From Methanosuratincola petrocarbonis (lineage in GTDB: Archaea > Thermoproteota > Methanomethylicia > Methanomethylicales > Methanomethylicaceae): 64,000 bases of DNA. Where the stretch lies: the NCBI GenBank assembly GCA_030522375.1, contig CP130488.1, forward strand, positions 1 to 64,000. Direction: 5' to 3'. Within the stretch, counting starts at the first letter, position 1, and every line of letters begins with the position of its first letter. This document shows positions 17,634-26,733 of the stretch, in pieces. The notes beneath the pieces were generated by a model. That model saw nothing but the letters and a program-made list of their open reading frames with translations, was not told where the DNA came from and ran no database searches. A program made the translations under genes and the position numbers.

Positions 17634-17687
17634 GCGGAAAAAATGCTTTGCATAAAAAAAAATGATGCATGATTGTACAAAAGGAAA

Positions 17688-17697
17688 ACTTATAAAC
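17688..17697 (+). promoter_or_regulatory. Putative TATA box heading the envelope cluster
   Basis: The sequence acttataaac is about 45-50 nt before the first gene of the co-directional 17.7-28.4 kb cluster, after the kinase terminator. Confidence 0.4.
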
Positions 17698-17737
17698 AGT
17701 TTCAAAACTAATATATCCGGTTGTTGGGGATATCGGA

Positions 17738-18118
17738 TTGCATATGATCAAAACAATCGGCTACTCCGACTTGCTCTCGCTTTGGACGAGGGGCACCAGG
17801 AACGGTGCGCTGCGGCGGCTGGGCAGCCTAAAGAAGGGGCTATTCAGGTGCGCGCTCGAGTACTGCAAAAGGCTCGGGCCAATCACCAATCCGAAGCTCA
17901 TCGGCATGATCGAAGGGATAGCCGACCGGATAAGGAACACGATCGGGCAAAGGATATGGAGGAGGGGGCTCGACCTCGCCCACCAGTGGATCAACGGCAA
18001 GGTATCCGCGATCTTCCCGAAGGTGAAGCAGTGGGTATGCGAGGACCCGTTCCTCTTCTGGCTCGGTACCGACGCCCTAGTGAACCACAGGTTCTGGATA
18101 ATGGTCCAGCGGAAGTGA
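17738..18118 (+). CDS. Hypothetical protein, first gene of envelope cluster
   Basis: This 126-residue protein (124 if the ATG at 17744 is used instead of TTG) is not recognised. It is basic and rich in arginine and tryptophan, with predicted amphipathic helices (PKLIGMIEGIADRIRNTIG; WRRGLDLAHQWINGKV) and a hydrophobic C-terminal patch (DPFLFWLGTDALV). There is no signal peptide or clear membrane segment. Its stop overlaps the next gene's GTG, so it belongs to the same transcript and may act with the secreted protein that follows. Confidence 0.55.
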   Translation: MHMIKTIGYSDLLSLWTRGTRNGALRRLGSLKKGLFRCALEYCKRLGPITNPKLIGMIEGIADRIRNTIGQRIWRRGLDLAHQWINGKVSAIFPKVKQWVCEDPFLFWLGTDALVNHRFWIMVQRK

Positions 18119-18591
18119 CCGTGGATCGGCTCTCTCCCCTGCTCGGGCTCGCAATCGCAGCCCTCTTGGCGCTGTCCCCTTTCCTTATGGGTGCACTCTC
18201 ACCAGCCGTCTCCTGCTCGCCTTCCTTAAGTGAGGATCAGGAGTCGCTGAAGGCTCGGATAGTGGAGGTCTTCCTCGCGCTCCAGTCAGCGGAGTCCAAC
18301 GGCGCCAACATATCCGCCCCGCTCCGGATGCTGAACCAGGCGCTCGCACTCATCCAGGATGGCGACCCCGCGTCACTCGAGCAGGCGGGTTCGATCATCT
18401 CGGAAGTGAACGCCTCGATACCGCAGCTCGCCGCTGAGGGGGAGCAGATGCGCCTCGCCTCGTCAGCCTGGCTCTATTCCTCCTTGGTGATGCTTGCAGT
18501 GGTCGGCGTCCTTTCCTACCTGTACCTCCCGAGGCTGATATGGCGTTCCTGGGTGAAGGCGAAGCGCAAGTGGGAGGTCGCCGCCAGCTGA
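18115..18591 (+). CDS. Secreted membrane-anchored helical protein
   Basis: This 158-residue protein starts at the GTG overlapping the previous stop (GTGA); a GTG two codons later is an alternative. It has a signal-like N-terminus (LLGLAIAALLALSPFLMGAL), a helical extracytoplasmic region with NGANISAPLRMLNQALALI and NASIPQLA sequons, one C-terminal membrane helix (YSSLVMLAVVGVLSYLYL) and a basic tail (RSWVKAKRKW). Short proteins of this layout often precede DUF1616/DUF58 genes in archaea. The function is unknown. Confidence 0.65.
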   Translation: MTVDRLSPLLGLAIAALLALSPFLMGALSPAVSCSPSLSEDQESLKARIVEVFLALQSAESNGANISAPLRMLNQALALIQDGDPASLEQAGSIISEVNASIPQLAAEGEQMRLASSAWLYSSLVMLAVVGVLSYLYLPRLIWRSWVKAKRKWEVAAS

Positions 18592-18645
18592 CCGCTTCAG
18601 ACGGCATACGCGCCAAGGGTTCGTGATAGAGGTGGAGGGGGAAAG

Positions 18646-19128
18646 ATGATAGACGAGGAGATAAGGGCGGTCGTCCTGGCGGTAATTGTGCTGGGAGCTG
18701 CCTTGGCGGTCTCGCAGGCGATCACCGCGGGCAGGGTCGCGGAGCCCTTCTCAGCCCTCGGCGTTCTCGGGCCGAACATGAAGATAGGCGACTACCCGAA
18801 GGAGGTCCTCGCGGGCGAGCCTTTCAGGCTCTACCTGTATGTCGAGAACCACGAGGGGAAGGCGATGTACTACCGCGTGCTCGAGAAGGTGGGTGACAAC
18901 TCCACTGTGCTGAACGAGACCGTGCCGGCTGACCTGCCTGTTCTCGCTTCGTACGACGTCGTCCTGGCTCACGGCGAGAACGCGACAATCCCAGTTAACG
19001 TGACCCTTGCGACCCCCGCGCAGGGCGCCAAGCTGATATTCGAGCTCTGGGCGGTCGGGACGGGCGGCTCCCCATATTACACGGGCAGGTGGAACCACCT
19101 TTGGATCAACGTGACGTCGCCGCCGTGA
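18646..19128 (+). CDS. DUF1616 C-terminal-domain protein
   Basis: This 160-residue protein has an N-terminal membrane helix (VVLAVIVLGAALAVSQAI) and an extracytoplasmic beta domain beginning with ALGVLGPNMKIGDYPKEVLAGEPF and including VENHEGKAMYYRV and several N-x-T sequons. In ordinary DUF1616 proteins this domain follows a four-to-five-helix membrane region in one chain. Here the membrane region is a separate gene at 20682, and a whole ATPase gene lies between. The ATG at 18646 has aggggga just before it. Confidence 0.75.
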   Translation: MIDEEIRAVVLAVIVLGAALAVSQAITAGRVAEPFSALGVLGPNMKIGDYPKEVLAGEPFRLYLYVENHEGKAMYYRVLEKVGDNSTVLNETVPADLPVLASYDVVLAHGENATIPVNVTLATPAQGAKLIFELWAVGTGGSPYYTGRWNHLWINVTSPP

Positions 19129-19165
19129 AAGAAAGAGTTATTTTTGTAGACAAAGTATAATACTT

Positions 19166-20668
19166 ATGCAACAACTTTTTGTGGATCGGGAGGCGGAGCT
19201 CGGTTTCCTGGAGAGGAAGTACTCCGAGCAAGGGTCGCAGCTCATCGTGATATATGGGAGGAGGCGCGTAGGTAAGACTGCCCTCATAAAGAAGTTCCTC
19301 GAGGACAAACAGGGCGTCTACCTCATGTGCACCAAGGACAGCATGAGGGACAATGTGAACGAGCTGAAGAGGAGGTTGGCTGCGATGCTGGGGAAGGAAT
19401 ACCTCGCTTCGGTCGAGGCGAGATCCATCGGCGATGCCCTCAGCATCCTCGCGAAGGAGGCAGGCGGGCGGCGCCTCATCGTGGCGCTTGACGAGTTCCC
19501 TTACCTCATCGAGCTCGACCCTGGCGTCACCTCCAACCTCCAGCGGGCTTGGGACGAGGATCTCAGCAGGACTGGCATCCTCCTAATACTCTGCGGCTCG
19601 AGCGTCGGGATGATGGAGAGGGAGGTCCTGGGGGCACGGTCGCCCCTCTACGGGAGGCGCACCGGTGCCTGGGAGGTTACGCCGTTCCAGCCCGAGGACT
19701 TGCCGAAGATGTTCCCACGGGCAACAGCGGAGGATACAATCAAGATCTGGGCAGTCTTCGGGGGCACGCCCTTCTACCTCTCGCAGGTTGACCCAAGTGC
19801 GAGCTTGGAGGAGAGCATCCGCAGGAGGGTGCTCACCAAGGGCGAGGTCCTCTACGGGGAGCCCCTGATACTGCTCAGGGAGGAGTTCAGGGAGCCCGCG
19901 GTCTACCTCCAGGTGCTGAAGCACATCTCGCTCGGCTACGTTTCGCTGGGGGAGCTCAGCGGAGTCACTGGGCTCGACCGGGGGAACCTCTCCAAGTACC
20001 TCAGCGCCCTCGAGTCCACTAAGATCGTCAGGCACGTGCTCCCACTGGGGCAGCGCAAGCGCGGCCACTATATGATCGAAGATCCGTTCTTCTGCTTCTG
20101 GTTCAGGTTCGTCTACCCGAACATCAGCGACCTGGAGCTGGGGTTGGCTGACGAGGTGATGTGGAGGATAAGGTCGCGGCTGAGCCACCACTACGGCGAG
20201 ATGTTCCACAGGGTGGTAATCCACCTGATCAGGAAGGGGGCAGTGCCGCTGCCATTCCGGCTCAGCGATGTGGGCGTTTGGTGGCACAAGGGCGTCGAGA
20301 TAGACGTGGTTGGGAAGGGCGAGTCGGGGCAGCTCCTCTTCTGCGAATGCAAGTGGGAAGACGGGGTAGACCCGTGGAGGCTCGCAGGCTCGCTCCGCGA
20401 GAAGGCCGGCTACTTCTTGGGGGCGCGCAGGGTAGCCGTTTCCGCCTCAAATGCTGGGGCCGGGGAGAAGGACAAGCCCGGGGCAAGGGCAGGGGCTGGG
20501 GCTGGATCAGGGACAACGAAGGCTGACTCGCCCGAGGTGGTTTACTGCCTATTTGCCAAGAGCTTCAGGGATCGCCCGGCAAATGTCTCCACAGAGGGGC
20601 TGGGTGACGTGCTTCTTTTCGATCTGGTTGACCTTGGCAGGCTCGGGCTCGCCGCAGGGGCAGCTTAG
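19166..20668 (+). CDS. Archaeal AAA ATPase with DUF234 nuclease-like tail
   Basis: This 500-residue protein has Walker A GRRRVGKT at residues 31-38, Walker B RLIVALDEFPYL, sensor LLILCGSSVGMME, a winged-helix region (GELSGVTGLDRGNLSKYLSALE) and a DUF234-type C-terminal domain with EIDVVGKGESGQLLFCECKW, an E-x-K pattern of the PD-(D/E)xK fold. A low-complexity glycine/alanine stretch near residue 440 is unusual. The family is common in archaea and of uncertain role. A TATA-like tataatact lies right before the ATG (19150s), suggesting its own promoter. It separates the two halves of DUF1616 and may be an insertion into the cluster. Confidence 0.88.
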   Translation: MQQLFVDREAELGFLERKYSEQGSQLIVIYGRRRVGKTALIKKFLEDKQGVYLMCTKDSMRDNVNELKRRLAAMLGKEYLASVEARSIGDALSILAKEAGGRRLIVALDEFPYLIELDPGVTSNLQRAWDEDLSRTGILLILCGSSVGMMEREVLGARSPLYGRRTGAWEVTPFQPEDLPKMFPRATAEDTIKIWAVFGGTPFYLSQVDPSASLEESIRRRVLTKGEVLYGEPLILLREEFREPAVYLQVLKHISLGYVSLGELSGVTGLDRGNLSKYLSALESTKIVRHVLPLGQRKRGHYMIEDPFFCFWFRFVYPNISDLELGLADEVMWRIRSRLSHHYGEMFHRVVIHLIRKGAVPLPFRLSDVGVWWHKGVEIDVVGKGESGQLLFCECKWEDGVDPWRLAGSLREKAGYFLGARRVAVSASNAGAGEKDKPGARAGAGAGSGTTKADSPEVVYCLFAKSFRDRPANVSTEGLGDVLLFDLVDLGRLGLAAGAA

Positions 20669-20681
20669 CTGGAGGGTCGCT

Positions 20682-21440
20682 TTGCCGCAGCCAAAGCCGA
20701 AAAATCCGAACCCTGCGCCGTCGAGGTGGCTGGAGAAGCTCAGCGGGAAGCCCAGCCCATCCGGGGGCGGGCGTGGGGAAGATGACGGCGAGCAGGAGGA
20801 GGGCGCCGACAGCGGGGATGCTTACGAGCCTGACGAGCTCGCCAAGAAGATCCTCAACATGATAAGGAACGGCGGGACGATGAATCTGGGGGAGGCAGTC
20901 CATGCGGCATCATCCGCCTTCGGCGCAAAGCCCGAGGAGGTCGCTAGGCGGATCTACGAGCTCAGCTCAGCCGGCTTGGTGGCGATCAGGGACCCCAACC
21001 CGCCGCGATCGCCACTTGGCTTCCTGAGGGATCCCGCCTACTCCGCCTGGTACTGGGCGCTGATCGCGCTCGTCGCGGGCACGGTTGCCGTGGTCGCCGC
21101 TTCGCCGGGCGCCCCCCTGATCTACATCAGGTACGCACTCGGGTCGCTCTTCGTGCTCTACCTGCCGGGGGCCGCGCTCATCGAGCTCCTCTACCCGAGG
21201 AAGTCCGACCTCTCCCAGCTCGAGCGCCTTGCCCTCTCGCTGGGCCTCTCCCTGGCGCTGGTCCCGCTCATCGGGCTGGTCCTAAACTACACCCCGTGGG
21301 GGATAAGGCTCGAGCCGATCCTGGCTTCGGTCTCGCTGCTCACCGTTGGTCTGGCCACCGGAGCACTCGTGAGGAAGCACTCTTATGTCAGGCTCCAAGC
21401 CGCCGCGCTCGGCTCATCCGCTGGGAGAGCCAATGCATAG
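20682..21440 (+). CDS. DUF1616 N-terminal membrane-domain protein
   Basis: A TTG at 20682 preceded by ggagg (20671-20675) gives 252 residues; reading further upstream overlaps the ATPase gene and looks non-coding. Residues 45-105 form a winged-helix-like segment (MNLGEAVHAASSAFGAKPEE; IYELSSAGLVAIRDP). Then come four membrane helices with the DUF1616 stretches YALGSLFVLYLPGAALIELL, SQLERLALSLGLSLALVPL and LNYTPWGIRLEPIL. The extracytoplasmic DUF1616 domain is absent and is found alone upstream at 18646. Confidence 0.75.
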   Translation: MPQPKPKNPNPAPSRWLEKLSGKPSPSGGGRGEDDGEQEEGADSGDAYEPDELAKKILNMIRNGGTMNLGEAVHAASSAFGAKPEEVARRIYELSSAGLVAIRDPNPPRSPLGFLRDPAYSAWYWALIALVAGTVAVVAASPGAPLIYIRYALGSLFVLYLPGAALIELLYPRKSDLSQLERLALSLGLSLALVPLIGLVLNYTPWGIRLEPILASVSLLTVGLATGALVRKHSYVRLQAAALGSSAGRANA

Positions 21441-22203
21441 CATGGCTGACCTGAACAGCGAGAGGGGCAACCCGTACGCAGCCGGGCTCGCCGCCTTCGG
21501 GGCGGGTCTCGCAGCCTTCTCCTGGTACCTCCTCCAGAGCACGCCGATGACCGCGCTCGGGATAGGCGTTGCAGTCGTCGGTGCTTCGATCGCGATCACG
21601 CCGACCGCCCCGATCCCATCGAAAGCCGTGAGGAAGCTCCTCGAGGGATCCCTGGCGAACATTGAGGCCGTCCTCGAGGACACCGGGGCAGCGGGCAGGG
21701 GGTACTACGTCCCCGGGCCTGTAGGGGAGAGATCGGGAGAGGGCGGAGCCGACGCCAGCCCAGGGGCGGTCAGGGTCTTCGTGCCGATCGGCGGGGGCGG
21801 CGAAGCCGGATCCGGCAGCGGGGTTCCGCCTTCAAGGTGGGAGGCGAAGGGGCTCGTGTCCTCCCTGGACGGGAGGGATTACCTGGTCCTGTACCCGCCC
21901 GGGTCGTTCCTGGTCAGCAACGAGGGCATCTCGGGGGACCTCGAGTCGCTGCTGGGCGAGCTACTTGTCGAGGAGTCCGGCATCGTCGAGTCCGTGAAGG
22001 TTGTCGAGGACGGGCGATCCGTCGTCATAGAGCTCAAGCGCCCCAGGTCGGGGGCGGGCTACGGGAGGGTGAGGAGAGCGCTCGGGTCGCTCGAGGCTGG
22101 GACAGCCGCGGTCGTCGTTGCCGCCGCGAAGCGGAGGGTCGCAATGGTCGCCTCCGAGGAGGACCTAGGGGACAGGAAGAGGGTCGTGATCGACCTGATC
22201 TGA
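21433..22203 (+). CDS. Membrane protein of unknown function in DUF1616/DUF58 cluster
   Basis: The ATG at 21433 overlaps the previous stop and has ggag about 6 nt before it; a more upstream ATG (21385) would overlap more. The product is 256 residues: two membrane helices (AAGLAAFGAGLAAFSWYLL; MTALGIGVAVVGASIAITP), then a cytosolic region with a KAVRKLLEGSLANIEAVLED helix, YYVPGPVG, a glycine-rich loop and an alpha/beta C-terminal domain. The pattern is that of an archaeal protein often next to DUF58 genes, but I do not recognise a named family. Confidence 0.6.
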   Translation: MHSMADLNSERGNPYAAGLAAFGAGLAAFSWYLLQSTPMTALGIGVAVVGASIAITPTAPIPSKAVRKLLEGSLANIEAVLEDTGAAGRGYYVPGPVGERSGEGGADASPGAVRVFVPIGGGGEAGSGSGVPPSRWEAKGLVSSLDGRDYLVLYPPGSFLVSNEGISGDLESLLGELLVEESGIVESVKVVEDGRSVVIELKRPRSGAGYGRVRRALGSLEAGTAAVVVAAAKRRVAMVASEEDLGDRKRVVIDLI

Positions 22204-22291
22204 TTGGAGTTGGCTACGGGATCGCTGGTGATTGAAATGCGGCGCGAGGCATGCTGCATTGCGAACGCGCCCGGGATGGGCATCCGTTGAA

Positions 22292-22537
22292 ATGGACAGG
22301 AACGCGCTCTTCAATGCCACCCTCGCGTCCCTGGTCGCAGCCTCGGTTTGGGCGCTCTCCTCCCTGGGCGAGGCGAGGCTCGACGTCTACGTCAGCGTCC
22401 TCGCGCTCGTCTACTTCGTCTGCCTTGCGGTATTCAGGCCCTCGAGGGGCTTCTTCGACTTCCCGGCGGCTGCGCTGTTCCTGGCATTCGCCGCCATCGT
22501 CGCGATGAGGGTCATCAGCATACTCTACGGGGCGTGA
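22292..22537 (+). CDS. Small three-helix membrane protein
   Basis: This is 81 residues from the ATG at 22292 (MDRNALFNAT), with helices ATLASLVAASVWALSSL, VYVSVLALVYFVCLAVF and AAALFLAFAAIVAMRVISIL. A longer reading upstream lacks support. It sits between the DUF1616-region genes and the DUF4129-like gene in the same direction. Not recognised; probably a subunit of the same envelope system. Confidence 0.6.
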   Translation: MDRNALFNATLASLVAASVWALSSLGEARLDVYVSVLALVYFVCLAVFRPSRGFFDFPAAALFLAFAAIVAMRVISILYGA

Positions 22538-22622
22538 TTTATTTGCTTAATCGCTTGTTTTCTTGCTCGATCTGCCTTCCAGATCCGCTTCAAATTGAGG
22601 ACCCGCCCGTTCGTCGAAGAGG

Positions 22623-24599
22623 TTGAGGCGTGATCTTGCTGTCCTGATCGGCACGATGGCGTTGGTCGCAACGATACTCGGCGGGGCGTCCCTCCTCCCG
22701 GCTGCGGAGCGCGCGATGAGGCACTCGGACGCGAAGGCTGCGCAGCCCGAGCTCCCGTCCCCTGCAGCCCTCCTCTCGGGGTACTCGACTGTCTTCTCGG
22801 CAGTCCTCATGGGCGGGTACTCGGACGCATCCGAGCTGATCCCGTACCTGAACTCGTCGTACGTGCCGGAGAACATTAGGTACATATTCGGGAGGTTCAA
22901 CTCGCTCCTCGCCTCGGCGGTCTCGGATCTCAACCAGACCGAGATCCTAGTCGGGGAGGCGCGGGCGGCGATCGGCGTAGGCATGGTCGCTGAGGCGCGG
23001 GCGCTCGCCGGCAACGCCTCGGTGAGCCTGTGGAGGGCTAACTCCACCGCCTCCCAGCTCAGGGACTCCTCGGCGACCTTGGCTTCGCAGCTGAAGGTGC
23101 CCCAGCTCCGCGCGGGGGTGTCGTCGGTCGAGGCGCGGATCGCGCACCTTTCGCAGGAGCTCTCTGAGGTCCGGTCCGAGATAGCCAGGGTCGAGGCTGG
23201 CGAGCTGGCGGGGACGGAGATCACGATCGCGCTCGACAGGGCTGAGGCGTGGGTCGGGTCCCCTGTCACAGCCTCTGGCTTCCTGTCGGCAGAGGGAAGA
23301 TCCCCGATCGCCGGCGTCGTGGTGAAGGTGGCGGTCGAGGGTTCCCCCGCGGAGTACTCTGCGGTGACCGGCGCGGACGGCAGCTACTCCGTGACCTTCC
23401 CGGCGCCGTCAACGTACGCAGAGTCCGCCGCTGTATACGCTTACTTCCCAGCCTCGGGCGGATACGCAGGCTCAAGGTCCTCCGAAGCCAGCCTCAGGCT
23501 CCTATGGCTTCAGCCCGTGCTCGGAGCCACGCTGAACGCGACGAGTGCGAAGCCTGGCGACTGGATCCTCGTCTCCGGGAGCACCGGGCTCGGAGATGCG
23601 CGCGGCGGGACGGTACGGGTCTCAGCCTTCGGGAGAAGCTTCACGGTGGATCCGTCGGGCGGCGCCTTCTCGCTCGCGGTCCAGGTCCCAGCCAGCGCGC
23701 CCAGCGGGCGGAACGCGATCACTGTTAGTGTAGTGCCGTCCGGGGTCGTCGGTCCCGGCTCCGCGACAGCCTACCTGGAAGTGTACAGGCTGCCGACCGC
23801 GGTGACCCTCAGCCTCCCTCCAGCCTCGATATCCGGGACCAATTTGACCGTCAACGGGAGGGTGGTCTCGCCCTCCGACGGGGAGCCGGTGCCGAACGCG
23901 GCCGTCTCGATCAGGGTGCCAGGCGGCGTGTATGCAGGCGTCTCGGGCGAGGACGGTTCGTTCCGGGTTGATGTGCCGGTTGGGCTGGCTGTCCCGACAG
24001 GCTGGTTCGAGGTGATCGCGACGGCATACCCAGCAGCGGCAGCCTACCAGCAGTCCTCCGCTTCTTCAGGGCTCTACGCCGTGAACCCGTCCATTGCGGC
24101 GATCCCGGTTGCTGCGCTCGCGATCGCGTACTCGGCTGCAGGCAGGCTCAGGGGTGCCAAGGGCGGGACCAACAAGCCCCAAGGATTGGCGGGGCTCGGC
24201 GTTGGGGCTGGATCGGATGGCAAGGCGAGGGCTGGGGCAATGAGCGCGGTCGTCTCAGCCTACCACAGGGCAGCGGCTGCAATCGGGCGTCTCCTGGGAT
24301 CTGCGATCGGGAGGGGCGAGACCCTCCGGGAGTTCCTCCGGCGGGTGCGCGTGAGGGCTGGCAAGGAGACCGCGGATCCCTTCGGGGAGCTGACTAGAAT
24401 GGCTGAGGAGGAGCTCTACGCCGGGAGGGTGCACGAGGCAGCCAGGGCGGAGTCTCTCCTCCATAGGGTGATCTCATCCCTCTCCGCGCTCGGGGGGATC
24501 ATCACGGGCGCCGCAGATCATGCGGGCGGGGAGGCTGATGGCTCCGCTGAGGGCGATGCGGGCGGAAAGGGAGCCGGGAATAGGGATGGCGGGGCATGA
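22623..24599 (+). CDS. Secreted Ig-like protein with DUF4129-like C-terminus
   Basis: This 658-residue protein starts at TTG 22623 (MRRDLAVLIG) with a signal/anchor helix. Residues 40-200 are helical and extracytoplasmic (SNLNQ-type helices, N-x-T sequons). Residues 200-480 hold carboxypeptidase-regulatory and Ig-like units (GVVVKVAVEG, GADGSYSVTFPAP, VSGEDGSFRVDVP). A membrane helix (IAAIPVAALAIAYSAAG) follows, then a cytosolic tail with TLREFLRRVRVR, DPFGELTRMAEEELYAGR, which matches the DUF4129 tail found beside MoxR/DUF58 genes. Its stop overlaps the DUF4350 gene (ATGA). Confidence 0.75.
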   Translation: MRRDLAVLIGTMALVATILGGASLLPAAERAMRHSDAKAAQPELPSPAALLSGYSTVFSAVLMGGYSDASELIPYLNSSYVPENIRYIFGRFNSLLASAVSDLNQTEILVGEARAAIGVGMVAEARALAGNASVSLWRANSTASQLRDSSATLASQLKVPQLRAGVSSVEARIAHLSQELSEVRSEIARVEAGELAGTEITIALDRAEAWVGSPVTASGFLSAEGRSPIAGVVVKVAVEGSPAEYSAVTGADGSYSVTFPAPSTYAESAAVYAYFPASGGYAGSRSSEASLRLLWLQPVLGATLNATSAKPGDWILVSGSTGLGDARGGTVRVSAFGRSFTVDPSGGAFSLAVQVPASAPSGRNAITVSVVPSGVVGPGSATAYLEVYRLPTAVTLSLPPASISGTNLTVNGRVVSPSDGEPVPNAAVSIRVPGGVYAGVSGEDGSFRVDVPVGLAVPTGWFEVIATAYPAAAAYQQSSASSGLYAVNPSIAAIPVAALAIAYSAAGRLRGAKGGTNKPQGLAGLGVGAGSDGKARAGAMSAVVSAYHRAAAAIGRLLGSAIGRGETLREFLRRVRVRAGKETADPFGELTRMAEEELYAGRVHEAARAESLLHRVISSLSALGGIITGAADHAGGEADGSAEGDAGGKGAGNRDGGA

Positions 24600-25714
24600 A
24601 CGCCAGGGGGGCAGCCGCGCTCGGGGCGTTCTTGGCGCTGACATCAGCCGTGGGGATCATGTTGGCTGTGCCGTCCGTTGACGACTTCTCGCTGGATAAC
24701 CCGTACTGGAACGGGATGTCCTCGGCTGCTGCGGGGCTCGGGATCTCGGCTCTCCCCCCGGGGGTCGAGCCCGATCCAGCTGGGGACGTGCTGCTGATCG
24801 CGGGGCCGGACATGCCGTTCTCCCAGGGAAGGGTCTCCGAGGTCGCGTCTTTCCTCGAGTCTGGCGGCGTGGTGGTGCTGATGGACGACTTCGGCGAGGG
24901 TAACTCGCTCCTGGAGGGGCTCGGCGCCCCGGTCAGGATAAATGGGTCGCCCCTGCTCGACCCGCTGTTCATGGAGAAGTCGAGGCATTACCCGAGGGTC
25001 TCCGCGCCTGGAGGCTCGGACGCGGACGGCGGCGTGGAGGTAACGATGGACTATGCCTCCGCCCTCGAGATCGTGCCGGGGGCTGGGCAACACGGGGTTA
25101 GGGTGCTGCTCGAGTCGTCAGCCTTCAGCTACCTGGACGCAGACGGGGACGGCGAGCACGACGCGGGCGAGCCGCAAGGCCCGCTCCCTGTGGCTGCAGA
25201 GGTGCCCTACGGCAAGGGGAGGCTCGTCGTGGTCTCGGACTCGAGCATCCTGATCAACTCGGTCTGTGGCATCTCGGGAGGGAACGCCGAGTTCGTCAGG
25301 GCAATCGCCGGAGCCGGAAAGAGGGCTATCCTGATCGACTACGGGAACAACGAGGCTTCGCCCTACGGCTCGCTGAGGTCCGGGCTGATCTCGGTTGTGG
25401 GCGCGGTCGGCGAGTACCCTGAGCTGAGGTACCTCCTGGCGGTCCTGGGGGCTTGGGCGATATTCGCGGCTGACCCCCTAAGGCTGCTCTCCAGGCGAGC
25501 CGCCGGGGGCTCGAGGGCTTTTGCGGGGGAGGGCGATGAGCTCATGAGGGTCGCCGAGGCGCACCCGGGGTGGGACTTATCCCTGCTCAGGAGGACGTGG
25601 GAGGAAAGGGCGAGATGCGGATCCGGCGCTTCGAGCCGGGCTGCGGGATCGGGCAGCAAGCATCCGGAGGCAGCCTCCAAATTCCAAGAGGGTGACGGAG
25701 GGCAAGCGAAATAA
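24596..25714 (+). CDS. DUF4350 domain protein
   Basis: This 372-residue protein has an N-terminal helix (GAFLALTSAVGIMLAVPSV), then the DUF4350 opening DNPYWNGMSS, an ABC-type GATase-like region (VLLIAGPDMPFSQGRVSEV; ASFLESGGVVVLMDDFGEGN), and a strand with GRLVVVSDSSILIN. A C-terminal membrane helix (YLLAVLGAWAIFAADPL) precedes a basic cytosolic tail. It is coupled to the preceding gene by an ATGA overlap. The family always travels with MoxR and DUF58 genes and is thought to sit at the membrane; its molecular role is not known. Confidence 0.82.
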   Translation: MNARGAAALGAFLALTSAVGIMLAVPSVDDFSLDNPYWNGMSSAAAGLGISALPPGVEPDPAGDVLLIAGPDMPFSQGRVSEVASFLESGGVVVLMDDFGEGNSLLEGLGAPVRINGSPLLDPLFMEKSRHYPRVSAPGGSDADGGVEVTMDYASALEIVPGAGQHGVRVLLESSAFSYLDADGDGEHDAGEPQGPLPVAAEVPYGKGRLVVVSDSSILINSVCGISGGNAEFVRAIAGAGKRAILIDYGNNEASPYGSLRSGLISVVGAVGEYPELRYLLAVLGAWAIFAADPLRLLSRRAAGGSRAFAGEGDELMRVAEAHPGWDLSLLRRTWEERARCGSGASSRAAGSGSKHPEAASKFQEGDGGQAK

Positions 25715-25749
25715 GGGCTGCCTGGTGAGGATACGGGAGATCTTATCTT

Positions 25750-26733
25750 ATGGTGATTGAGATGGAACCAACCAACTTGCTGAATACAAGAGACCCTTCC
25801 ATGATCAAGGTTCCGCCGGTCTCGGACCTGGTTAAGGAAGTCAGGGCATACGTCGTCGGGATGGACGAGCAGCTGTGGCTCTCCTGCGTCGCGCTCCTCT
25901 CGGGCGGTCACCTGCTGATCGAGGGACCTCCCGGGGCTGGCAAGACGCTACTCGCGAAGAACTTCACGAGCGCGATCGGCGGCGAGTTCCGCAGGATACA
26001 GATGACCCCGGACCTCCTCCCCTCGGACATAGTCGGTGTCAACACCTACAACATCGCGACGGGTGGCTGGAGCGTCAGGAAGGGGCCGATATTCGCGAAC
26101 GTCGTGCTCCTGGACGAGATGAACAGGGCTACGCCGCGCACGCAGTCCGCGCTACTCGAGGCGATGCAGGAGGGGCGGGCGACGATAGAGGGCGTCTCCT
26201 ACGACCTGCCGAAGCCGTCTTTCTTCATCGCCACCCAGATGGGGGAGGGGTCCGAGGGGACCTACCCGCTGACCGACGTGCAGGTCGACAGGTTCGCCTA
26301 CAGCACCCTTGTGGATAACCCTAACAGTGACGAAGAGATGGAAATACTCTCGAGGGTCGACCTGAACGAGGCCTCCCTGGCGAGGCAGGTCACGGACCCG
26401 AAGGAGATCGCGTCGCTGCTCGAGGCTGTGAGGAGGGTCCACGTCTCCGACAGGGTCAAGGGTTACATCGTCTCGCTGGTGAACGCGGTCAGGGAGATGA
26501 GGGAGCTCAGGTGGTCGCCCGGGGTCAGGGCATCCGTAGCGCTCTACAAGGGCAGCAGGGCTGTGGCTTTCCTCGAGGGGCGTGACTACGTCATCCCTGA
26601 CGACGTGAAGGCGGTAGCCCCGAGCGTGCTGAGGCACAGGATGGTGTTGAGGATGGAGGCTCTCGCAGAGGGGATCACGCCGGAGTCGCTGATCGAGAGG
26701 GCGCTCTCGGAGACGCCCGTCCCGAAGGAATGA
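25750..26733 (+). CDS. MoxR-type AAA+ ATPase
   Basis: This 327-residue protein has Walker A GPPGAGKTLL, a MoxR insert MTPDLLPSDIVG, Walker B NVVLLDEMNRATP, sensor 1 FIATQM, the arginine-finger region DRFAYSTLV and a lid domain with SPGVRASVALYKGSRAVAFL. MoxR ATPases act as chaperones that assemble or insert metal into vWA/DUF58 partner complexes. The start could be ATG 25750 or 25762. Its end overlaps the DUF58 gene by four bases, giving tight stoichiometric coupling. Confidence 0.92.
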   Translation: MVIEMEPTNLLNTRDPSMIKVPPVSDLVKEVRAYVVGMDEQLWLSCVALLSGGHLLIEGPPGAGKTLLAKNFTSAIGGEFRRIQMTPDLLPSDIVGVNTYNIATGGWSVRKGPIFANVVLLDEMNRATPRTQSALLEAMQEGRATIEGVSYDLPKPSFFIATQMGEGSEGTYPLTDVQVDRFAYSTLVDNPNSDEEMEILSRVDLNEASLARQVTDPKEIASLLEAVRRVHVSDRVKGYIVSLVNAVREMRELRWSPGVRASVALYKGSRAVAFLEGRDYVIPDDVKAVAPSVLRHRMVLRMEALAEGITPESLIERALSETPVPKE

